Shown here: positions 6,053 through 9,879 of the stretch, piece by piece
Position numbering within the stretch: the first letter of the stretch is position 1
Layout of the letters: each line of letters opens with the position of its first letter
Assembly: GCA_023140905.1 (NCBI GenBank)
Contig: JAGLKS010000005.1
Coordinates: 1-9,879 of the forward strand
DNA: 9,879 nucleotides
Origin: Alphaproteobacteria bacterium
Lineage (GTDB): Bacteria; Pseudomonadota; Alphaproteobacteria; Micavibrionales; Micavibrionaceae
Direction: 5' to 3'
The notes under the pieces: model-generated
What the model saw: only the letters and a program-made list of their open reading frames with translations
What the model was told of the DNA's origin: nothing
Database searches by the model: none
Translations under genes and position numbers: made by a program

Positions 6053-6240
6053 ATGTTTATCGTAACTTTCTTATGCTGTTTATGCATAATTCAGGATGGT
6101 AAAAAGCTAAACTATGGCTAAAGAGCTTGGATTTCAAGTATATTCTCGTAGCAACGCCAAAGCTTTACACAGAGCACAAGCTATACTCACTATTTTTTTT
6201 ACTGATAATTAATATGGGTGCTACATTAATGTAGCAATGC
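6053..6240. promoter_or_regulatory. purF upstream region with an 18-bp palindrome behind the neighbouring gene
   Basis: The 188 bases between purF and the 468-aa gene must hold the purF promoter, but I see no convincing -35/-10 pair. No PurR-like operator (ACGCAAACGTTTGCGT type) is present. TGCTACATTAATGTAGCA at 6219..6236 is a perfect palindrome, able to form a 7-bp stem with a TTAA loop, and begins 5 bases after the stop of the upstream gene. It has no U-run on the minus strand, so it is either an RNA stem-loop marking the operon end or a DNA operator. Confidence 0.5.
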
Positions 6241-7647
6241 CTAATTTATTTGACTTGGTTTATATACACTTGTTGAGGGGGTATCATTGATAAATACAAC
6301 ACTTGTTATTCTTGCTCGCGCGTCAAGCATATCTGCTGCTGCTGGAGATACATGTATTGGCAAATCAGAAGCCATCGTGTTCATCCGTTCATCTAACTGC
6401 TGAAATATAAACTCCCCACTTCCCTGATCTCTGAGTTCACAAAGCATTAATTGTAGATGAGCATCGCATGCTTGAACGCTTGATAAAGCTGCCATTTCCG
6501 GTTGCATTGCGAGAACAGCCGGAGATCTTGGCAGAATCATGCGGACACCCTCCAGAGATATGTTATCACGCTCACCTGCAAAAAACTCTTGCACACTTTT
6601 TGCTACAGTTTGTCCCTTATCAACAACAGTATCTGCTATACTGCCACCCACACGTGTTCCATCTGCATTTGAGGGTATAGCGTCTACCGCCCCTAATTGC
6701 TTGTGATTTGGTGTGGAAGAATTCGCTCCTTCGGGTTCTTGCACAGAATAACCGGTAAAATCCTTTAGCTGACTATGGTATTCTAAATTAATCTTTTGAA
6801 CATTCATAACCTTTCTAATAGCGTCATGCCGAGCAAGAAACCATGAATCAGCAGGAGTTTTCCCAATGAGTGTTTCGTAAATAACAATACCTGCAGATTC
6901 ACTAAGGTTGCTGTCTCCTGTAAGATTTGGATTATAAAGATAGTTTAACTCTGTCTTCTCAAAAAATCTTCCTAGAGACAATTTAACATTCGGAAACATC
7001 TCCATCATCTCACTATGTAGAGGACTGATAATAGACCTTTGAAATGTATCTAATGGCCAATTACCATTACTTTCATAATGAAATGCAATGTCAGCATTTT
7101 TTTGCCCCACTCCCACTCTGGCTTCCACTGCCTTGCCAACTGTAGTTCCAACTTCACTCAAGAATCCAGCACGACCATTTTTGTCTCCGAAAAAAGTCAT
7201 ATCCAAGGTTACTGCTTTAAGATCTACACCGACGGCAGCCTCACTTGTATTATTCTTTCCAATTGTAAACGAGGTGTGCACAGGCCCCAGATTTGTAGTT
7301 AATCCTGCATTATTGGCAATATTACCATCGCTGTCTATACTCACATTACCTTTCAAAGGATAAATTCTCCCTGAGCCAGATATTGAGCCACCATACTTAC
7401 TAACCTCAATACTGCCATCTCCGCTAATATTGCTATTTAGAAAGTTTACTCCCCCTTTAAGTGTAAAAATATTATAATCAACATTAGATGAATATCTTTC
7501 AAATTTAAATGCATAATTACCTACGCGCCTATATGCTGAGACAAACTCATTGCTGATAACCATTGTTGACGCATTTGAAACAACTTCGTTGGGAATCAAC
7601 CTTGTGGCTCTGTCAATTATTTTCTGTCTATCATTTACATCAGTCAT
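6241..7647 (-). CDS. Unknown Gly/Ser-rich protein, 468 aa, second gene of a coupled pair
   Basis: I do not recognise this protein. It has no signal peptide or clear membrane segment. Residues about 60..200 are rich in Gly, Ser, Asn and short alternating hydrophobic stretches (for example NISGDGSIEVSKYGGSISGS and GVDLKAVTLDMTFFGDKNG), suggesting repeated beta strands. Residues 200..300 look more globular. About 300..345 is a polar, Gly/Pro/Ser-rich linker, and the last 120 residues look helical, with an Ala/Met-rich stretch (VLAMQPEMAALSSVQACDA). The start is firm: ATG at 7647 lies 7 bases after AAAGGGGG and overlaps the upstream gene by 8 bases (ATGACTGA), indicating translational coupling. 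Function is therefore probably tied to the DUF2927-like partner. A structural or envelope-associated role is only a guess. Confidence 0.8.
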   Translation of the reverse strand: MTDVNDRQKIIDRATRLIPNEVVSNASTMVISNEFVSAYRRVGNYAFKFERYSSNVDYNIFTLKGGVNFLNSNISGDGSIEVSKYGGSISGSGRIYPLKGNVSIDSDGNIANNAGLTTNLGPVHTSFTIGKNNTSEAAVGVDLKAVTLDMTFFGDKNGRAGFLSEVGTTVGKAVEARVGVGQKNADIAFHYESNGNWPLDTFQRSIISPLHSEMMEMFPNVKLSLGRFFEKTELNYLYNPNLTGDSNLSESAGIVIYETLIGKTPADSWFLARHDAIRKVMNVQKINLEYHSQLKDFTGYSVQEPEGANSSTPNHKQLGAVDAIPSNADGTRVGGSIADTVVDKGQTVAKSVQEFFAGERDNISLEGVRMILPRSPAVLAMQPEMAALSSVQACDAHLQLMLCELRDQGSGEFIFQQLDERMNTMASDLPIHVSPAAADMLDARARITSVVFINDTPSTSVYKPSQIN

Positions 7648-8488
7648 GAGTGCCCCCTTTAAGCATGCTTAAATAGTTCTCTTTTGAATCAGAATAAATC
7701 AGATCAAAAATACTTTTGATTTGTTGTAAGTTTTGACCACTTTTAAATTCAGGACGATAGAGAAGATACAAGAGAAACTTGTCTAATTTTGTGAACTGTA
7801 TTTTTTCGTAAGAGGAGCATGCGAGAAAACTAAACGGCTGACTATCCAGATATCCCCAAAAACCAAACGCAGCGTAGAAATGTGTGGCCATGCAATATTT
7901 TGCATTTTCGTTGTTTGTATCTACTATTGTAAGAACAGTCGATATATCTTTTGTTCCAACATTGCTAATAGATATAGAATAACAACCATCTTCAATATTG
8001 TTTATGCTGTTGTATTTCATTCGTGAACGAGCTTCATCTACAATCCTTTGACTAAATTTTTGTTTCCATTCTTCTAAAGATTTAGTCACGTCATCAGAAA
8101 AAACCATAAGATATCTAGGAGGCCTCTCTGATTCTATCTCATAAGGAAAGAATATGTCCAGTTCTCTAATAGCTTCATGTGTTAACTGAGGTAGAAAATT
8201 TTGCGCCTCACCTACTGCCATAAATAGCATTTTTTTCTGCCATTTATGCAGTGATTTCCCCATAACAACCCAGTGACCATAATCAGCCAGCCCCACTTGT
8301 TTTGAAAAAGCGTGCCATACACACTCTTTCTCATTTATGCACTCATCTACACTTGTTGCTTTATAAGTCGACTGCTGCTTATATTCATGAGCTGGGCAAA
8401 CAACCGTAATACCAAACACAATAAATAGGGCCGGAATAAAAAATATTAGAATAGTTGTTGCTTTTTTCTTGCTCACAGCTTTATACAT
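7640..8488 (-). CDS. DUF2927-like exported or membrane-anchored protein, 282 aa
   Basis: The N-terminus is KKK followed by a hydrophobic segment (residues 11..30, TTILIFFIPALFIVFGITVV), then CPAHEYK. This is a Sec signal peptide (possible cleavage after CPA) or a signal anchor; the TVVC before Cys31 is a poor lipobox. The mature part would face the periplasm. In the second half, CYSISISNVGTKDISTVLTI, KYCMATHFYAAFGFWGYLD and KLDKFLLYLLYRPEFKSG follow the order I recall for DUF2927 proteins of Alphaproteobacteria (Cys-containing strand, E/H..QA.G..D loop, then LD..LL..LYDP.L..G). Several cysteines (31, 50, 56, 169, 199, 224) could form disulfides. The role of DUF2927 is unknown to me. It is the first gene of a coupled pair with the 468-aa protein. 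No strong ribosome binding site precedes the ATG at 8488. Confidence 0.75.
   Translation of the reverse strand: MYKAVSKKKATTILIFFIPALFIVFGITVVCPAHEYKQQSTYKATSVDECINEKECVWHAFSKQVGLADYGHWVVMGKSLHKWQKKMLFMAVGEAQNFLPQLTHEAIRELDIFFPYEIESERPPRYLMVFSDDVTKSLEEWKQKFSQRIVDEARSRMKYNSINNIEDGCYSISISNVGTKDISTVLTIVDTNNENAKYCMATHFYAAFGFWGYLDSQPFSFLACSSYEKIQFTKLDKFLLYLLYRPEFKSGQNLQQIKSIFDLIYSDSKENYLSMLKGGTHD
7658..7673. repeat. 16-bp perfect palindrome before the second gene's ribosome binding site
   Basis: TTTAAGCATGCTTAAA lies in the last codons of the DUF2927-like gene (Y-L-S-M-L-K) and its AAA merges into the AAAGGGGG ribosome binding site of the next gene. It could fold into a short stem that modulates coupled translation, but it could also be chance codon use. 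Confidence 0.4.
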
Positions 8489-8668
8489 ACAACATTATTT
8501 CAAACCATCATAGCTTTTAAGACAACAGCTGCCTTTCCCTGCCAAGCATTTTGAGCTATTCTTGAAGGAATGTGGATGGTGATTTAACAAATCGTGACTC
8601 AACAGACTAATTAAGACAATGGGTTAAACAATATTTGAACTAGTTAGCTAGGACAGCCCCCTAAGCCT
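8489..8668. other. Non-coding stretch upstream of the DUF2927-like gene
   Basis: No gene is seen. The minus-strand promoter of the DUF2927-like gene should be here, but no clear consensus stands out. The segment at 8641..8668 (TAGTTAGCTAGGACAGCCCC) has the look of another IS end joined to the IS5 remnant, but no partner end was found. Confidence 0.4.
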
Positions 8669-8776
8669 AATCGTTTTTACTAGACGTTTCTATTGGACAA
8701 CTACATCCATCTCATCGAGAAATCTCTCAATCCGTAATTCTTTGCGTTTCATCATATATCTAATGCTTCTTTGCAT
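8669..8776 (-). pseudogene. N-terminal fragment of an IS5-family transposase
   Basis: From ATG at 8776 the frame reads MQRSIRYMMKRKELRIERFL and continues DEMDVVVQ to a TAG at 8692..8690, then KRLVKTI. The family has E-M-..VVPW-K/..LV.-I at this point, so CAA TAG stands where CCA TGG (Pro-Trp) would be expected: two point mutations, one making a stop. Sequence similarity is lost after about 8669. No catalytic residues remain. Confidence 0.72.
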
Positions 8777-8822
8777 GATATTATTCTACAACATTTCTAT
8801 GGCTTTTGCAGAGAGTTCTATA
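8669..8822 (-). mobile_element. 5'-end remnant of the same IS5-type element
   Basis: The right 82 bp (8741..8822) match 4423..4504 at 72 of 82 positions. They include the terminal word CTCTGCAAAA (minus strand, 8813..8804) and an outer TATA at 8819..8822. Unlike the copy at 4137..4500, it keeps the true beginning of the transposase, but nothing beyond about codon 30, and no opposite inverted repeat is present. It lies 23 bp beyond the stop of the hydrolase gene, in the same orientation relative to that gene as the first copy to purF. Confidence 0.75.
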
Positions 8823-8845
8823 CAGAAAAACGCACGTCAAATTTA

Positions 8846-9763
8846 CTAATAGCACACTCTCAGCCAGTTCTTTGCTCCAGCATCATCTTTCAAATAAGCT
8901 TGCCAGAACGCAAACACAGCATCGAGAATCAACGCCTCATGTTCATCGCGTTTAGGGTTAAGTGCTAGTTTCCCGCGTGTTCCATTATAAATCATGTGAT
9001 CCCCGCCATCGAGCACCTGTAAATACTGTTCTGGATATCCCGCATTATCCAGCACAATCAAGCGGTGTTTATAATCTATATCCTTTTCCAAAGGCGAGTT
9101 ATCTTCCGTCCCTGTCATATAAAGCATTGGAATACGGATTGAGCTATAAATCTCTTCCGGCGATGCATCGCTGATATGTGTAATAGGCACAGGACTATAA
9201 GCAATCCCGCAAGATAAACGCTCATCACGTAGATTAATCAATCTCTCATTTTCATCAGGAAATTTCATCCCGGCCATAACTTGCGTTGTTATGGCCCCAA
9301 AAGAATGTCCAGACATACCAATACGGCTTAAATCCATAAAACCGCCAATCTCCGGCTTTTCTTTTATCCAGCCTTGCAAACAATCAAGCACAAAAGGAAC
9401 ATCCATCATCCGCGCTAACGTCATTTCGCGTGTGATTTTTATCTGGCGTATAACATCCCAAGGATGTCCGCCCTTGCCTTCCCATAAAGAGCTATCTGTC
9501 CCTTTATGGGTTAAGTGCACAATCACATAACCCTGCCCTGCCAAAAAACGCGAGATAAAAGACGCACCATCGCGGCTCCCGCCAAGCCCGTGGCTCCAGA
9601 GAATCACTGGCATGCTTTTTAAATCATGTTCTACAGGGTAATAAATTTTATAGGGAACTTCACGATTATCCCGCTTCGTATCAATAAAAGCCCCACGCTC
9701 CAACAACACCCGATATGGCGATTCGCGCAAAGCTTCCTGAGGCATCCACCTTGACTGGCTCAT
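8846..9763 (-). CDS. Alpha/beta hydrolase, dienelactone hydrolase/PAF-acetylhydrolase type
   Basis: A serine hydrolase acting on ester or lipid substrates; the natural substrate is unknown. Motifs: strand and oxyanion loop MPVILWSHGLGGSRDG (51..66), nucleophile elbow GMSGHSFGA (149..157, Ser154), acid IPMLYMTGTEDNSP (211..224, probably Asp221) and histidine LDGGDHMIYN (251..260, His256). The triad order and GHSFG elbow fit the COG4188-like predicted dienelactone hydrolases related to PAF-acetylhydrolase and chlorophyllase. There is no signal peptide, so it is probably cytoplasmic. The length of 305 aa is typical. The start at 9763 is supported by GGAGAG 9 bases upstream. It follows a partial gene on the same strand after 40 bases and may share its transcript. 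The 3' flank carries the IS remnant. Confidence 0.9.
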   Translation of the reverse strand: MSQSRWMPQEALRESPYRVLLERGAFIDTKRDNREVPYKIYYPVEHDLKSMPVILWSHGLGGSRDGASFISRFLAGQGYVIVHLTHKGTDSSLWEGKGGHPWDVIRQIKITREMTLARMMDVPFVLDCLQGWIKEKPEIGGFMDLSRIGMSGHSFGAITTQVMAGMKFPDENERLINLRDERLSCGIAYSPVPITHISDASPEEIYSSIRIPMLYMTGTEDNSPLEKDIDYKHRLIVLDNAGYPEQYLQVLDGGDHMIYNGTRGKLALNPKRDEHEALILDAVFAFWQAYLKDDAGAKNWLRVCY

Positions 9764-9803
9764 CGCATTCTCTCCATTGCCTTAAATCTATAGGAAAAAT
9801 CAC

Positions 9804-9879
9804 TTATTTTTTGCGGAAACTATCCAAAGATATAACCTCTCCGGTTTTTCCTCCACCGGAACCATCCGGCCCATCACCA
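9804..9879 (-). CDS. C-terminal end of an unidentified gene (partial)
   Basis: The last 24 codons before a TAA at 9804..9806 read a Gly-rich linker (GDGPDGSGGGKTGEV) and a terminal ISLDSFRKK. The frame is open to the window edge. An ending of the type VISFD.FR.K after a flexible linker is common to several small alphaproteobacterial proteins, but the family cannot be named. It lies 40 bases upstream of the hydrolase start on the same strand, so a two-gene transcript is likely. Confidence 0.6.
   Translation of the reverse strand, partial: GDGPDGSGGGKTGEVISLDSFRKK

Noticed and set aside
4055..8629. 14-bp inverted match GTTTAACCCATTGT (4055..4068) with 8616..8629
   Set aside because: Not extended on either side; one such match is expected by chance in a window this size with this base composition.
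8641..8668. GGACAGCCCC-containing stretch as the end of a second insertion sequence
   Set aside because: Only one end-like word is present, with no partner inverted repeat, target duplication or transposase fragment.

Overview
The window comes from an AT-rich proteobacterium. PurF is of the E. coli type, a DUF2927-like protein points towards Alphaproteobacteria, and decayed insertion sequences are present. I cannot name the genus; an AT-rich, possibly host-associated or predatory, alphaproteobacterium is an inference only.

Left part (1 to about 3360) looks like accessory DNA of an integrated satellite, prophage or plasmid. It holds the C-terminus of a replication helicase/primase-like protein (+ strand), a possible small phage-type ORF (357..635, -), a mobile-element-type conserved protein (642..1115, -), a divergently placed XRE-type repressor whose DNA-binding domain is broken (1264..1809, +), and a stand-alone reverse transcriptase (1916..3160, -). 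The reverse transcriptase has a complete catalytic core but no recognisable maturase or endonuclease domain. Its ribosome binding site and start codon sit in the 20-base loop of a perfect 11-bp hairpin. A second hairpin upstream carries a loop exactly complementary to one arm of the first. This RT with its structured leader is the best candidate for an undescribed system here.

Middle part (3385 to 4525) holds tRNA-Gln(UUG) and tRNA-Thr(UGU), both on the - strand, followed on their upstream side by an exact 40-bp copy of the 5' half of tRNA-Thr, a possible scar of integration or recombination. About 330 bases without a recognisable gene follow, and then a 364-bp internally deleted IS5-family element flanked by TATA, lying 21 bp downstream of purF.

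Right part (4526 to 9879) is entirely on the - strand: purF (first committed step of purine synthesis); a tightly coupled two-gene unit of a membrane-anchored or exported DUF2927-like protein and an unrecognised 468-aa glycine/serine-rich protein, closed by a palindromic stem-loop; a second, 5'-end-only remnant of the same IS5-type element; an alpha/beta hydrolase of the dienelactone hydrolase/PAF-acetylhydrolase type; and the last 24 codons of a further gene. The two IS remnants share an 82-bp terminal segment with 10 mismatches, have the same orientation, and each lies 21 to 23 bp beyond the stop codon of a chromosomal-type gene.
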